The notes: a model not told the origin generated them from the letters alone. Positions 21,357 through 34,862 are shown, counted from the first letter of the stretch. The stretch is DNA of 64,000 bases from Agapanthus africanus (GCA_030015575.1 JASDDO010000001.1:141007988-141071987); one strand, 5' to 3'. Numbers and translations are program-made.

Positions 21357-22236
21357 GATTTTTTTTGATGAGGATTCATTGATGAGGATTTTTTTTTATC
21401 CCACCCTCAGGATTTATTATGACATACACTGTTTTATGTAGTTGTTGTACCCTGGTGCTATACCTTGATCAGGATTTGTTGCAAATCCATACTGCAATAC
21501 TTATGCCATCAGATTGCATATTTCGGATTATCGCTTTTCGTGGATGCTTTCGATTATCTGTATGATATTATTTACTATTCATGAGTTGGCAACTCACCCC
21601 CGTTGTGCCACAGTGTTTTACAAGCTTGACCCTTAGTGTAGTCGCGGTAGGGCTTCTTATTGCATCTACTTCTGCAGATACCGCTACTGTTGGTCGTGAT
21701 TTTGGTATAGGTGGGTTTTGCGGGTATTCGTATGATTCCATTGTATATCTTATTTTGTGTCTAGTACTCTCTATCTACCACTTAAATGTATTTGACTTAG
21801 AGACGAGATTGCAAGGATCGATATTGTATTATTTGTGCTTCTGGGTGTCGTGCTTGTGTGAGCCGGCCTTTTATTTATGTTGCGATATTGTTTTACCTCT
21901 TATTATGCTGTTTTCACCTCTTAATTACTTATTTCTTCGCTACAGCATCGTATATATACATGTTGTGGTTGTGTTCCACCTTTAGGTGTGAGTTGCTCCC
22001 GTTTGGGGATGCCTTTTATATATTCTATGTTTGTACCCGTTTAGGGCTAGTTTTTACAAAGGAGATGCTGCACAAATTTTTAAGAAACTAAATTTAAGTT
22101 TGAGATTTTATAACTTGAGATTTTTAAATGTTTTTAACTACTGTTTTATCACTTTACTTCTTTCTTGGTTTAGATTTATGGGTTTTTCGGCTTACTTGAA
22201 TTGCGTTACGCCTTTTGACGTCGCGTGATTTAAGTG

Positions 22237-22241
22237 TCGGT
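22237..22241. repeat. Target-site duplication of copia element B (with 32378-32382)
   Basis: TCGGT before the left LTR and TCAGT after the right LTR, differing by one G/A change that fits deamination of a methylated cytosine. Confidence 0.75.
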
Positions 22242-24398
22242 TGTAGGGATGCTAGGCACGGTCACAAGGGTCTACGAGGCATCAACCATGCCCGATTAAA
22301 ATTTTAGCCGTGCCGAAAACCCAAAGCCGGATCTTTAAACTAGGGTTTAGGCGAAAACAAGCATGTTAAACTCTTTAACACTAAGTGAGAGGGATTACAA
22401 CCTTTGTAGATCCGGTCCTTCACTGCTTAAGCTCCGTATTGAGGTCCCTTCGCTGCGATCATCGTGTTCCGGACTCTCAAGAGGCTTCACGAAGAGAAAT
22501 ATGCAGTCTTGCTTCCGATCTTCGATAACAAAGATGATCTACCTTGAAGTTTCGTTAACACAAGCTATCACTCATGAAATGATGTGAACACCCTCATCTA
22601 AATGGCAAGGATAAATGAGGATGATGAAGTAGGATTTTTTCTCTCATTTATAATCTTTTTCTCACTCACTTTCATCACAAAAGAAAGCTTTTTCAAGAAG
22701 GAACTCAAGGAAGAAGAAGATAAATCTCATAATCTTTTTGTGATGAATAATGAATTATTGTAGTGGTTACAAATCTACCCAAGGGTTAAGCATGAAGGAG
22801 TTAATCCTTGTAGAGAGTTAACTAGAGTTAATGGTTTGGATTGGGTTAACATAATGTCAACACAAAATATCAAGCCAAAGATAAAGTCAAAGCTTCATGA
22901 AGCTTCATGGAAGCTTCATGCAAAAGCTAACCCTAATCCAAACCCAAACCAAGTTTAAACCCTAAACCATTGTTAAATTTGTAACCCTAACATGTTACAA
23001 TATTATATATCACATATACAATATATTTTGTAACAATAGAAAATAATACAATTAACATATATCGCATATATATCAATGTATTATCCCATGAGAAAATGAA
23101 TCTTTTAGTGAGCTAATATTAGTTAATGTAATTTAATATATCATATATATTATTATACATTAAATTATCGAATCAACATTTGATCCGACAATCCGGCTAT
23201 ATCGCATATAACTGACTGATACGATGACCCGGCTATATCGCATATACCCGGCCGATATCTCATATCGCGAGAATCCAATACGGTATCACATACCGCATTA
23301 TCCTCGGTTCCGCACATATCACATATGTGCTCCTACTCCGTTTTTCCTGAGCCAAGAAACCTCTGTGTAGGACTCTAAAGAATCGTCAATACGCCGGCAG
23401 TAGGTGATGATCATATCAAACACCCACAAGCTGCAAGCGGTCAGCTAAACATAACAGCCACTCAGGTATTGAGCGCTCAGAAGATCAACAAGAAAACCTG
23501 TACATTCTCCTGTGAATCCAATCAGTAACACTCCCATACAGTCCGGTCTCGTCGTCTGATATGTCGCATATCTCGCCTAGGGGTGGTAAACGTCAGACCC
23601 CAGTAGCTCTATAAGTTGTGTCGATATGAGGTCTATAACAGTTCGAGAAACTACTGATAACACTTACCAGTAAATCTCAGCAACCCTGGCCAGGGATTTC
23701 CGGTTATAGCCAATCGAACACAGCACAACATTAACTCCTTATACCGGGAGAGACGAATCACCTCCTATCGCTCATTGCCTCCATGTGATTCGGGACTGTA
23801 CCCAAAAGCCACCTTTTTGCACGCTCTCTTGGACGTGGTATGATGGAAATCAAAGCACAGTGGGAATCACACAAGACTCTATGACGATCTCGGGTCAACA
23901 GACTACTCTGTACCAGTGTCACCGGAGAACTGCCATCTGACGTGATCTATAATACCATCTGGGAGTTCTCGGCGAGTCCGTCCAGTGTACCCAGTCTCCA
24001 CTGAGCACCCGTACACCATCCTTGATGTCAAACACCGATGGATATGGGATCATCCATCGCCCATCATATGGGTCAAGTTGCGTATACGCTAGTCTACTCT
24101 GGTGTATCGATGCCCTGTCTCGATACACTCTTGACTAGGAACAATTATAGGATGTACTCGTCGACTACCGTGGCCCCACTAGTATGATCTCATCATAGTC
24201 CCAGAAGTCGAGTACATATCCTAAGGGCTTTATCAACATGTAACATAGAGACAATCAGAGTACATGTTAAGATAAAGTACAACCAGATAGCATACTATCA
24301 TGTCGAGCAAGAAAGTCCTCCCTATATATGTCCAAGCATCCATTATAATATACATCATATGTACAGTAATGGCCTCTAGGGCATACATGTAACTAATA
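22242..24398 (-). repeat. Copia element B, 3' LTR (2,157 bp)
   Basis: Element-sense start is TATTAG where other LTRs have TGTTAG (plus strand CTAATA at 24393-24398). The dyad array has different arms from A that stay paired: CGGTAT-cac-ATACCG (23281-23295), GCACATAT-cac-ATATGTGC (23312-23330), GATAT-ctc-ATATC, and GATATG-tcg-CATATC. Short frames here are LTR sequence. Confidence 0.9.
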
Positions 24399-24414
24399 AT
24401 CTCCCACTTGCACT
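24399..24414 (-). promoter_or_regulatory. Polypurine tract of copia element B
   Basis: Minus strand GTGCAAGTGGGAGAT next to the 3' LTR, as in A and C. Confidence 0.85.
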
Positions 24415-27165
24415 AGGGCTATCTGTTGTGGTATCACATACCCAACAATTAGCTGTGGTTGAAGTATCTCATACTCAACCATCCCATAAAAATCTCTACT
24501 GGGAAAAAGGCCTTTGTGAGTGGATCCGCGCTGTTGTCCTCTATGTCTACTCTCCTAACCTCGATCTCCCAGGAGATCAACTATCTCCAGGATCAGGTGA
24601 TACTGCCTAAGAATTATATCTGGATTTCTGATGGGACGGGGGTTCTTTGGCATAAGCCACAACTCCATTGTCACACAATGGTAGGAACGAAGTTCATCTC
24701 ATGAACCTATATATATCCAGACTGCCTCTTTGGCAGCATCCTTGCTAACGATGTATCTTACCTTTAATCGTCTAGTAAGTCACGGTATCTAGCTTGGAAG
24801 TCTTCCAACATACCGTCCCTCCACTGAGGGTAAAGACAATGCCTGCGACTGACATTCAGTCGTCCTTATCACCCTAGAACATTTCCAGTGATTCTCCTCA
24901 GGATCGATTGATACCATCTCACTACATCTAGTGAGAATCTTAACATCCAATTAGATCTATCTCATAGATCCAAAACCCAGGATTTAGGAGGTATCACTTT
25001 GATCCTATATGGAGAATCCTTGTGATAAGCGGAGGTTGACCGAGCGTAGCATAGGAAACTCCTTCCCTATCAAGAGTATGTCATCCACGTACTCTACAAG
25101 GATCACCACCATACTCCCTACTACCTTTTTGTATATACAAGGTTCATTTACCATTTTGATGAAGTCAAACTCTTTGACTACCACATCAAAACAGACGTTC
25201 CAACTCCGCGATGCCTGTTTTATCACATAAAATTTCTTGCACACGTTTCCGCTGCTCCCACTGTCTATGAAGCCCTCTGGCTGTGTACTTATAGACACTC
25301 TCTTCCGAATCATCATTTAGAAAAGCAGTCATGACACCCAACCACCAGATATCGTAGTCATGGTATGTAGCCGTGGCAAGTAGGATCTGGATGGACTTAA
25401 GCATAGCTTTGAAAGTCTCAACTTTTCCATGTACTCCAAGTAATCTTCTCAAGATATACTCGCTCCTGATGGGGATTTAACCCTTCAGATAAAGCAACCA
25501 AAGTTCATACTTTGTTGGTGTATAAGGATTCCATCTCAGATCGCTAAGCATCCAGCCATTCTTATAGAGTCCCACTCCTGATGGCCAGCTCGAAATAAGT
25601 TGGGTCACCATCTCATGATGCAATCCTCGCTCCCACTGTCATAGAGAAACCGAAGTAACTCTCAGGTGGGGGAGGAACCCTACTAGATCGGCGGAGAGGC
25701 CGAGGTTCGTTGGAAACTATTGAATCCTTTGGTTCTACCAAATCATCAGCTGCAGTTTGTATAGCTGGAACATTTCCAGTTCTACATAATAGACCTTGCC
25801 TCGAGCTTGTCCGAATTTTGCTTTTAGACATAGGCCGGACAACCCCAAATCTTAACAAACTTAAGATATGGGCTCTTCCCTTTCCATATCACATATGAAG
25901 TGGTAGGCAACTGATTTGATTTGAACCCTATTCAATAGGTATGCAGCTTCTCAAGTGCATAACTCCCAAAAGGAAATAGGAAACTCAGTAGTACTCATCA
26001 TAGAGCACACCATATCACATAGGGTGCTATTGCTCCGCCCCTATACACCGACGTGCTGTGGTGTATACGGAGGAGTAATGCTGAGAGAGAATCTCATTCT
26101 CCTTTAGAATAGTCCAGGAATTCCGTGCTCAAGTATTCTCCTCCTTAATCTCATCAAAGGACATAATACTTATACCCGTTTTTGGTTCTCTACTTCTAAC
26201 TTATATTCTGTGAATATCTCAAAAGCTTCGAACTTGTGTTTCAACAGGAACATATGTCTGAATCTTGAGAGATCATCAGAGAATGTAATGAAGTACAAAG
26301 AACCGGTCTTGGCATGTGTAGACAGGGGACCTTCATGCATCAGCATGTATCAATCCCAAGAGTTCACTAACTATTTCTCAGTTTCCAATAAACGGAGCTG
26401 TGGTCATCTTATCTCTGTGACATGACTGGAAAGTTTCACAAGATGTAAATTCAAACTAATTTAAATATGCATCTTTATGTAACTTCAGCTAGTCGGGTCG
26501 CATTGATATGACCTAGTCTACAATGCCTCAAGAAGGATTCGTTCATTTCTGAACTCTTTCTCTTTTGTGTGTTCTGTATACTAAGAACTGTAGTTTGATT
26601 TAGAACGTCAATACTTTTAGAAAACGTGCCTGAACCGATCAACTCTTGATATAGGAAATGTTAAAAACATTATCCAACAATACAAAATTATATCCTTTCT
26701 TTACTAATAAAGAGACTGATATGATGTTGTATATCAGGTTCGGTATCTAATAACATTCGTTCAGAATCAATGTATTCTGATAATACAGGGTGATAGTGAC
26801 CAACAGACTTGGTTGCAATACTTGCACCGTTTCTATCTCATGAAACTTATCACCCGTTCTCAGTTATCTACCTATCTGTAGCCCATATAACAGATTACAT
26901 ATGCGGGATCCTGATCCGGTATCACATACCCAGGACGTAAAGGATACTGAGAAACAGTTCTCTGTAATGAACACACCCGAAGATGATGCATCAACATGCA
27001 CTTTCTTCGTTTGAGCGGCACGGGAAATCTGGTATTCCCCAATTTCCTACTCTGTCTTATAACAATTATAAGTTGGAGCGGGACCAACGTTCCCTAGCGC
27101 AGTATAACAAGCGGGTTCGGTCAATACATCCGTATTATTATCTTGATTAAGGCGTGATATGGTCG
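24415..27165 (-). pseudogene. Copia element B pol pseudogene
   Basis: Right to left: protease region at 26872-27087 (active site near 26930, out of the long frame), integrase remnant (26060-26560), integrase-RT linker at 25613-25858 (RPMSKSKIRTSS then LRRSSRVPPPPESY), RT at 25186-25452 (VMTAFLND) and at 25005-25316 with an intact YVDDILLIGKE. RNase H is largely lost. It shares with A and C the 1-nt loss in integrase (about 26160) and the 1-nt gain in RT (about 25470), and ATA in place of the start ATG. Confidence 0.9.
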
Positions 27166-27598
27166 CTACCTAGAGAGAGAGAGAGAAGAAAACACTCAGC
27201 GTATGCTCTTGCAAGATTAGATTGGTTATCTAATATATCTAATCAGGATGTCTCCCACTGTTTTAATCAAATCTTCCTTCAAACCCTAAAAGGAAAGACT
27301 AGCCGGGATTAATTACACCCTACAAGTTCGCCAATCTTTCAGCCAGGCCAGTATCGGTACTTTGAGGGAGGTTCCCCATGCTTTCGCACGGACCTAATTA
27401 AAGTATACCTCATTTTCCCAGGGGCATAACCCCGTTAACACCTTTCTAGACACCTGCTTGATCGGCTAATTGTAATGTGTAAAACTCTCCCAGGAGTAAC
27501 TCTTACTCGCAGCGGGTATCGGGATCCAACTATCTCATAGAAGGTATGCAATCTCATTGCAAATTTCAACACTTGAAATTCCCAATAATATTTTACCC

Positions 27599-27813
27599 CA
27601 GCGTCCTATGACCTTGACAGAGGTCAACAAACTATAGGCTGCTAGTCAAGTTCAACCCGTCATTTTCTGATTAAAGTAAACCCACCCACACGACCCTTGA
27701 CAGAGGTCAACAAGGTCGCACGACTACCCTAAATCAATCACATCATATGTTTATACAGATAAGTACTAATCAGCTACCGCACACTACGTCTTGACAGAGG
27801 TCAACAAACGCAG
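27599..27813 (-). other. Triplet of stem-loops in leader of element B
   Basis: Hairpins at about 27599-27645, 27691-27718 and 27785-27813. All three have the core TTGAC-agag-GTCAA on the plus strand, so the loop differs from A and D (tatg) and C (gcag) but is uniform within B. Outer stems: CTAT...ATAG, CGAC...GTCG and CGT...ACG. Confidence 0.75.
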
Positions 27814-27952
27814 CACGAATACTAAATACTACTTATCTGAAATGACGGAGGGCTACGTCGGGTTTTTTAGAAAAACCCTTTGCGTAATGAACTTGATATC
27901 GTTGTAGAATCGAGTGATTTTTAAATGGAGTGTTTTTGAGGCTTTTCTAGTT

Positions 27953-28190
27953 TTGCTAAAGGGGTCACTCCCGGTGAAGGGATCGTCGGCCCTTTTCTCA
28001 TCGAATAAGGTGCAGGATATTTCACAAATATCACTATGCAAAGCAAGAACTATAGAAGCAATCAAAAAACAAACCGAGTTTGTAGCATCTGCTAGTTTCA
28101 CTAAAGAGGTCACTCCCGGTAAAGGGATCCCGGCTCTTTCCTTATCGAATAAGGTGCTGGATGTTCTACAAGGAACATCGCTATGCAAAG
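27953..28190 (-). repeat. Tandem duplication in leader of element B
   Basis: Two units start near 27953 and 28099, each with TCACTCCCGGT. Dyads are GATATTT-cac-AAATATC (28016-28032) and GATGTTC-tacaag-GAACATC (28160-28179). Compared with A (GATATAT/ATATATC and GATGTTC/GAACACC), changes on one arm are matched on the other. Confidence 0.75.
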
Positions 28191-29977
28191 CATGAACTAG
28201 AGCTACCGGTTTTTAAATAAGTTTCTACAACATCTTAGATTTCTTTTATTTCATTATTCTCATTAATGAAGTCCCATTTTATTATTCTTCACAAGCATCT
28301 CTTTTGAAACGAAATCTGCAATATAACATATATCTCATATATATAATATAAACATTCGTCTCAGGAAGTAATATGATCTCATCACAGAACATTGCAGCAG
28401 AAGAAACATATATGAAATATTGGATATACTAGGACGTCCGTGTTTTCAATACGAGCCTGTATAAAACACGGATTCCACGGTCCTGATGAATAGCCAAACC
28501 CACATCCCTAGACCCCTACGAGAGCGACAAGCAACACTGCCAATTCTAGGGTTAGGAGACCCAGTCTCGACTCCTCGAGATAGTCTCCCACTGGACCCTA
28601 GAACCCGGTTACTTGTGCTCCCCGCCTTGGGTCTACCTAATGCGGAAAAGTAAATAATATACAATGGTGACATCATCCTCAACCCGGAAGTGCCCCAATA
28701 AAAGAATATTACATACAAATGAATTTTACATGAATGAAAAAGAAAACTCTCATCTCACATAAAAACCCCGGCTATTCAGAACGCGATGATCCAATATAAC
28801 ATATCACAGCAACACATAATATCTCATATCATCAACGTAAGCAAGTATGCGTATCCCGATTGTCGTTGATGTATAGCAATGAAGCCGGCGATACACCACA
28901 TACTACGCTTACGGTCACAGAAAAGAAAGTGTAAAACTACAACAGTTGGGATCCGCAACCTTCTTAGACATCGCATGCCTAACCAAATGAATTCCTTAGA
29001 CATCGCATGCCTAAAAATTATAAACCCCGCATTTTAGTCTTTTTATCGAAAACTCTTTTCAATATTAAGTCGGGCAATTCAACAAGATTCCCGACATCCT
29101 GATCGAATGCTCGTCGCAAACTTTAGTAGACGGCCGCACCCCCGATGCCGTCGACGAAGTGCACTAAGGCGGAACACCGCTGCCGCGAGAACCCGAACGG
29201 ATGCTTTTGGCAACGGGGTTCTCCTACAGTCACTTGGTCGGGGCTATGGGGCATGGCTGTCTATTAAGTTTACCCGGCGAGTATCCGCGTATGCTACGTG
29301 ATTGCGACGGACTTTTGATCACATCAAAATTCCGTGGCAACCGATCATCTGAGACTAAATTGCTAGATTTATAACATTCAAATTAGTTATCTCATAACTA
29401 CTTGTGGATTCCAAATATTGTATCACATTCCAGATCAATAGACAGTGTTAAACATTCCGATCGAATAATCAAACACCCAAGTTTTCCCCAATATATCTCA
29501 ACACTTGAAATCAGTTTAAAAAACATCCATCACATGCCACAGTACCAATGGTCCAGCCGTAGAAGGGTCAAGCTAACGTCTCACATGTGGCACGCCGTAC
29601 TGCCCAAACCCTAAGGTTTATAGGTAGTTCAAGACGGTCACATAATCGAGTTAAGGTTTGTTGTCTTCTAGAGGGTCCACCGCGTTACTTGCATGACTTT
29701 ACGAAAGTTTCAAACACGAGAAAAAATTCAACTTTTGAAAATTTTCCGATAGGGGAAAAAGTGAGTTATTGATATCCGTTCGAACTTTTTAACAGTTTCT
29801 AAAATTATCCAGAACAAACTAAACAAAGTTAAATTATCTGATTGAATCAACGAGTCTCCAATACAACCCAGAAAACTCAACATTTGAGTGGAATTAAAAA
29901 TTCCCAGAAAAAAATGACAAGAAAGGGCCTAAGAATAAATATATGAAATATGAGGGACTAAGTCATAATTTTGGTCA

Positions 29978-30016
29978 CGGAACCGCGGCCAAACCCTTGG
30001 TTTGGCCGCGGTTCCG
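29978..30016 (-). other. GC-rich hairpin near primer site, element B
   Basis: An 18-bp perfect inverted repeat with a 3-nt loop: left arm 29978-29995 (starts CGGAACCGCGGCC), right arm 29999-30016 (ends GGCCGCGGTTCCG). About 200 nt downstream of the primer site. Confidence 0.88.
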
Positions 30017-30206
30017 CGGTCATATAAAAGCATTAGTGGTCCGTACTTCACAGTAATTCTTAGTTTTTCCTTCTTGTTTTTCTGAGCAATTTTAATTCAT
30101 AAAAAATCACAGTTTTGAAAAATGTATAGAAAAGGGTAAACATCGGAGTTTCCGGGTTCGATCGGACTTTAAACTTCGTCTAGACTTCGCCTAAAGCTCT
30201 ACCTTG

Positions 30207-30218
30207 GCTCTGATACCA
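30207..30218 (-). promoter_or_regulatory. Primer-binding site of copia element B
   Basis: Minus strand TGGTATCAGAGC, one base from the LTR end at 30220. Confidence 0.93.
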
Positions 30219-30219
30219 C

Positions 30220-32377
30220 TGTAGGGATGCTAGGCATACTCACAAGGGTCTACGAGGCATCAACCATGCCCGATTAAAATTTTAGCCGTGCCGAACAACC
30301 CAAAGCCGGATCTTTAAACTAGGGTTTAGGCGAAAAGAAGCATGTTAAACTCTTTAACACTAAGTGAGAGGGATTACAACCTTTGTAGATCCAGTCCTTC
30401 ACTTCTTAAGCTCCGTGTTGAGGTCCCTTCGCTGCGATCATCGTGTTCCGGACTCTCGAGAGGCTTCACGAAGAGAAAGATGCAGTCTTGCTTCCGATCT
30501 TCGATAACAAAGATGATCTACCTTGAAGTTTCGTTAACACAAGATATCACTCATGAAATGATGTGAACACCCTCATCTAAATGGTAAGGATAGATGAGAA
30601 TGATGAAGTAGGATTTTTGCTCTCATTTATAATCTTTTTCTCACTCACTTTCATCACAAAAGAAAGCTTTTTCAAGAAGGAACTCAAGAAAGAAGAAGAT
30701 AAATCTCATAATCCTTTTGTGATGAATAATGAATTATTGTAGTGGTTACAAATCTACCCAAGGGTTAAGCATGAAGGAGTTAACCCTTGTAGAGAGTTAA
30801 CTAGAGTTAATGGTTTGGATTGGGTTAACATAATGTCAACACAAAATATCAAGCCAAAGATAAAGTCAAAGCTTCATGAAGCTTCATGGAAGCTTCATGC
30901 AAAAGCTAACCCTAATCCAAACCCTAACCAAGTTTAAACCCTAAACCATTGTTAATTTTGTAACCCTAACATGTTACAATGTTATATATCACATATACAA
31001 TATATTTTGTAACAATAGAAAATAATACAATTAACATATATCGCATATATATCAATGTAGTATCCCGTAAGAAAATGAATCTTTTAGTGAGCTAATATTA
31101 GTTAATATAATTTAATATATCACATATATTATTATACAATAAATTATCGAATCAACATTTGATCCGACAATCCGGCTATATCGCATATAACCGACTAATA
31201 CGATGACCCGGCTATATCACATATACCCGGCCGATATCTCATATCGCGAGAATCCAATACGGTATCACATACCGCATTATCCTCGGTCCCGCACATATCA
31301 CATATGTGCTCCTACTCCGTTTTGCCTGAGCCAAGAAACCTCTGTGTAGGACTCTAAAGAATCGTCAATACGCCGGCAGTAGGTGATGATCATATCAAAC
31401 ACCCACAAGCTGCAAGCGGTCAGCTAAACGTAACAGCCACCCAGGTATTGAGCGCTCAGAAGATCAACAAGCAAGCCTGTACATTCTCCTGTGAATCCAA
31501 TCAGTAACACTCCTGTACAGTCCGGTCTCGTCGTCTGATATGTCGCATATCTCGCCTAGGGGTGGTAAACGTCAGACCCCAATAGCTCGATAAGTCGTGT
31601 CGATATGAGGTCTATAACAGTTCGAGAAACTACTGATAACACTTACCAGTAAATCTCAGCAACCCTGGCCAGGGATTTCTGGTTATAGCCAATCGAACAC
31701 AGCACAACATCAACTCCTTATACCGGGAGAGACGAATCCCCTCCTATCGCTCATTGCCTCCATGTGATTCGGGACTGTACCTAAAAGCCACCTTTTTGCA
31801 CGCCCTCTTGGACGTGGTATGATGGAAATCAAAGCACAGTGGGAATCACACAAGACTCTATGACGATCTCGGGTCAACAGACTACTCTGTACCAGTGTCA
31901 CCGGAGAACTGCCATCTGACGTGATGTATAATACCATCTGGGAGTTCTCGGCTAGTCCGTCCAGTATACCCAGTCTCCAATGAGCACCCATACACCATCC
32001 TTGATGTCAAACACCGATGGATATGGGATCATCCATCGCCCATCATATGGGTCAAGATGCGTATACGCTAGTCTACTCTGGTGTATCGATGCCCTGTCTC
32101 GATACACCCTCGACTAGGAACAGTTATAGGATGTACTCGTCGACTACTGTGGCCCCACTAGTATGATCTCATCATCGTCCCAGTAGTCGAGTACATATCC
32201 TAAGGGCTTTATCAACATGTAACATAGAGACAATCAGAGTACATGTTAAGATAAAGTACAACCAGATAGCATACTATCATGTTGAGCAAGAAAGTCCTCC
32301 CTATATATGTCCAAGCATCAATTACAATATATATCATATGTACAGTAATGGCCTCTAGGGCATACATATAACTAACA
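30220..32377 (-). repeat. Copia element B, 5' LTR (2,158 bp)
   Basis: Near-identical to 22242-24398 and ends ACTAACA followed by the TCAGT duplication. It has the dyad array. Confidence 0.92.
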
Positions 32378-32407
32378 TCAGTCGCGTTCCTAAATTGGGT
32401 TGTGACA
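32378..32407 (+). mobile_element. 5' LTR of gypsy element 3, last bases
   Basis: After the TSD the LTR finishes GGGTTGTGACA at 32407. With 8630-9978 and 20374-22241 this completes one LTR split by elements A and B. Confidence 0.85.
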
Positions 32408-32411
32408 AAGT

Positions 32412-32423
32412 TGGTATCAGAGC
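32412..32423 (+). promoter_or_regulatory. Primer-binding site of gypsy element 3
   Basis: TGGTATCAGAGC four bases after the LTR end, plus strand. It proves that the split LTR is the 5' LTR of a plus-strand element. Confidence 0.94.
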
Positions 32424-32693
32424 GCTAGGTTTTACCTTTCGAAGTGTAGGATGACCCTTGGTATGATAGAGTAGGTATCTCAAGCAGAGTGACGTAGCGT
32501 GTGTATGTTCCGCGGCATACTTACGACACGGTACTCCGCCTAAGTGATCTTAGAACATATTTTCTTTTAATTCCTTTCTTGATTCCATATATTCTTATGA
32601 TTTGATTTCTATGTTCTTATCAAATCCTGTTTTCTTATTCCAGCCACTTTGCCGCTAAAGACTACGGGGCCACAGAGAGCTGCCGCTAGAGCC
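32424..32693 (+). pseudogene. gypsy element 3 leader and start of gag
   Basis: Untranslated leader (T-rich, 32540-32640), then sequence matching the gag start of gypsy element 1 (AAAGACTACGGGGCCACAG resembles the latter's ACTACGAAGACTCAGGGGGC). The start codon of element 1 (CCACCATG) reads CCACTTTG here, so no ATG. Cut at 32693 by a solo LTR. Confidence 0.6.
32689..32693. repeat. Target-site duplication GAGCC (with 34858-34862)
   Basis: Perfect 5-bp direct repeat flanking the solo LTR in the gag of gypsy element 3. Confidence 0.88.
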
Positions 32694-34857
32694 TGTAGGG
32701 TTCCTTAGCATGACTAGTAGGTTTAGGAAGGTATCAAGCATGCAATTTTATAAAAATCTAGTGTGCTAACAAATCCAAACCAAGGATCTAACAAGAGAAT
32801 TAGGGTAATTAAAACATGTAAATAACTTTACACTAAGTGAAATGGAAATACAACTTTTGTAGACCGATCCTTCACTTCTAAAGCTCCGTGTAGTAGTCTC
32901 TTTGCTCCAAGTAGCGGTCTCCCGGACTCTCCTTAGGCTCCACTAGGTGAAAGGAACGAGTTTGCTCAAGAATCTTCGATGCCGAAGATGATCCGCGTCA
33001 AAGAATCTCTAACTCTAGCTACCTCTTCACTAATTGATGAACTAGTGAAGAAACAACCTATACTAAATGGCTAGTTTGGTATAAATTAGTGAAGTAGGAA
33101 TTTTGCTCACTTTAGAATAATTTTTATTTCTTTTTTTTCTTCACTCACTCAAAACTAGAGAGCAAGGAAGGAGATGAAGAAAATGATCTCAAGTGATTAA
33201 GTGTGAACCATGGGTGAGAAAATATCTCATATAACTCATGTAGAGAATTAACCATGGCTAAAGATAATGGTTAGGTTAATAAATATCTATAGTAAAACAA
33301 AATTAGTGGACTAAGTCAATGGTTTCCACAAGCTTCTACAAGCATCCAACCCATGGCAATTTTCACCTAATTTTGTTTATACCTTAAATAAATAATCACC
33401 CAAATTATCTTTAGTTTGGTATGAGTCTCATACACCCATGTCCAATGTATCATCTAGCATGACATAAAATAAATACATTAACATATATCACATATATATT
33501 AAATGTATAAAGAGAAAACATTTTCTTAAGTGAGCTAATATTAGTTAATGTATATTAATATATCAAATATATTATTACACATTAAATTATTAAATCAACA
33601 CTTGATTTAATAACCTAGCTGTATCGCATGCAACTGACTAATATCATTTAATAAGTTCTTGAATCAACACTTGATTCAATAATCCGGTTATATCACATAT
33701 AACCTATATCGCGAGATTAAAATACGGTATCACATACACGTATTAATCTCGGTCCCGCGCATATCACATATGTGCCCTACTTCTTTTCGCATGAGCTAGG
33801 AAACCTCTGTGTAGGACTCTAATGACTGGTCAATACACCGGCAGTAGGTGATGATCATATCAGTCACCCACAAGCCGTCAGCGGTACTAGCTAGAAGTAA
33901 TAGCTACCCGGGTATTGAACGATCAGAAGATCAACAAGCATGCTTGTCCATACTCCTGTGAATCCAACAGTAACACTACCGTACAGTCTGGTCTTTTCGT
34001 CTGATATGTCGCATATCCAGTCTAGGGGCGGTAAACGTCAGACCCCAATAACTTGATAAGTCATGCCGATGTGAGGCTCATAACGGGTCGAGAAACTACT
34101 GATAACACTTACCGGTAAATCTCCATATCAGCCCTGGCCAGGGACTTCCTGTTATGGCCAATCGAGCACAGCGCAACATCAAACCCCAATACCGGGAGAG
34201 ACGAAACCCCTCCTATCGCTCATTGCCTCCATATGGCTCGGGACTGTACCCAAAAACCACCGTTTTGCACGCTCTCTTAAACGCGGTAAGGTGGAAATCA
34301 AAGCACAGTGGGAATCACACAATACTCTATGACGATCTCGGGTCTACAGACTAGCCTGTACCAGTATCACCAGAGAACTGCTATCTGACGTTAGGTATAA
34401 TACCATTTAGGAGTTCTCGGCAAGTCCTATTCAATGTATCCAGTCTCCACTGAGCACCCTTATACCATCTTTGATGTCAAACACCAATGGATATGTGATC
34501 ATCCATCGCCCATCAAATGGGTCAAAAAGCGTATACGCTAGTCTACTCTAGAATATCGATGCCCCGTCTCAATACACCCTCGACTAGGAACAATTAAGGA
34601 ATGAACTTGTGGACTACCTTGGCCCCACTAGTATGACCTGCATCATAATCCTGGTAGTCAAGTATACATCCTAAGGGCTTTACCAACATGTGAGAGCAAG
34701 ACAGCATCATAATACTAGTCTACATGTTAAGATAAAGAACAACCAGATAGCATACTATCATGCCGAGCAAGAAAGTCCTCTCTATATATGTCTAAGCATC
34801 CATTATAATATAAAATCATGTACAACAATAGCCTCTAGGGCATATATACAACTAACA
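32694..34857 (-). mobile_element. Solo copia LTR (2,164 bp)
   Basis: Starts TGTAGGGTTCCTTAGC and ends ACTAACA, with perfect GAGCC duplications on both sides and no internal region: the product of recombination between the two LTRs of a former element. A third LTR subfamily, similar to but distinct from A/C and B. The dyad array is present (for example GCGCATAT-cac-ATATGTGC near 33757). Confidence 0.92.
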
Positions 34858-34862
34858 GAGCC

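Larger units (their letters stand above)
20374..22241 (+). mobile_element. 5' LTR of gypsy element 3, second part
   Basis: Continues the LTR after element A and stops at the insertion of element B. It contains the AACTCACCCCCGTTGTGCC block (about 21590) shared in reverse with the gypsy LTRs at 3360 and 59940, a CATA microsatellite and three stem-loops (21215-21356). The 134-codon frame at 21581-21985 is LTR sequence, hydrophobic by composition, with no match I recognise. Confidence 0.82.
27166..30206 (-). other. Long non-coding leader of copia element B
   Basis: Same layout as element A: GC-rich hairpin near the primer site, a 64-codon antisense frame (29107-29301), two-unit tandem repeat, hairpin triplet and a pyrimidine tract ending TAG|G at 27170 on the minus strand. 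No gag. Confidence 0.8.
22242..32377 (-). mobile_element. Complete Ty1/copia element B (minus strand), gag-less, long leader
   Basis: LTRs 22242-24398 and 30220-32377, primer site 30207-30218 and polypurine tract 24399-24414. Organisation is as in A, but the LTR belongs to another subfamily (starts TGTAGGGATGCTAGGC rather than TGTAGGGTTCCTAGGC). Pol is decayed and no gag is recognisable. It is inserted in the gypsy element 3 LTR 26 bases before that LTR's end. Confidence 0.92.

Noticed and set aside
21581..21985. 134-codon hydrophobic frame that could pass for a membrane protein
   Set aside because: T-rich LTR sequence giving Leu/Phe/Val by composition; no homologous frame in the reversed gypsy LTRs.
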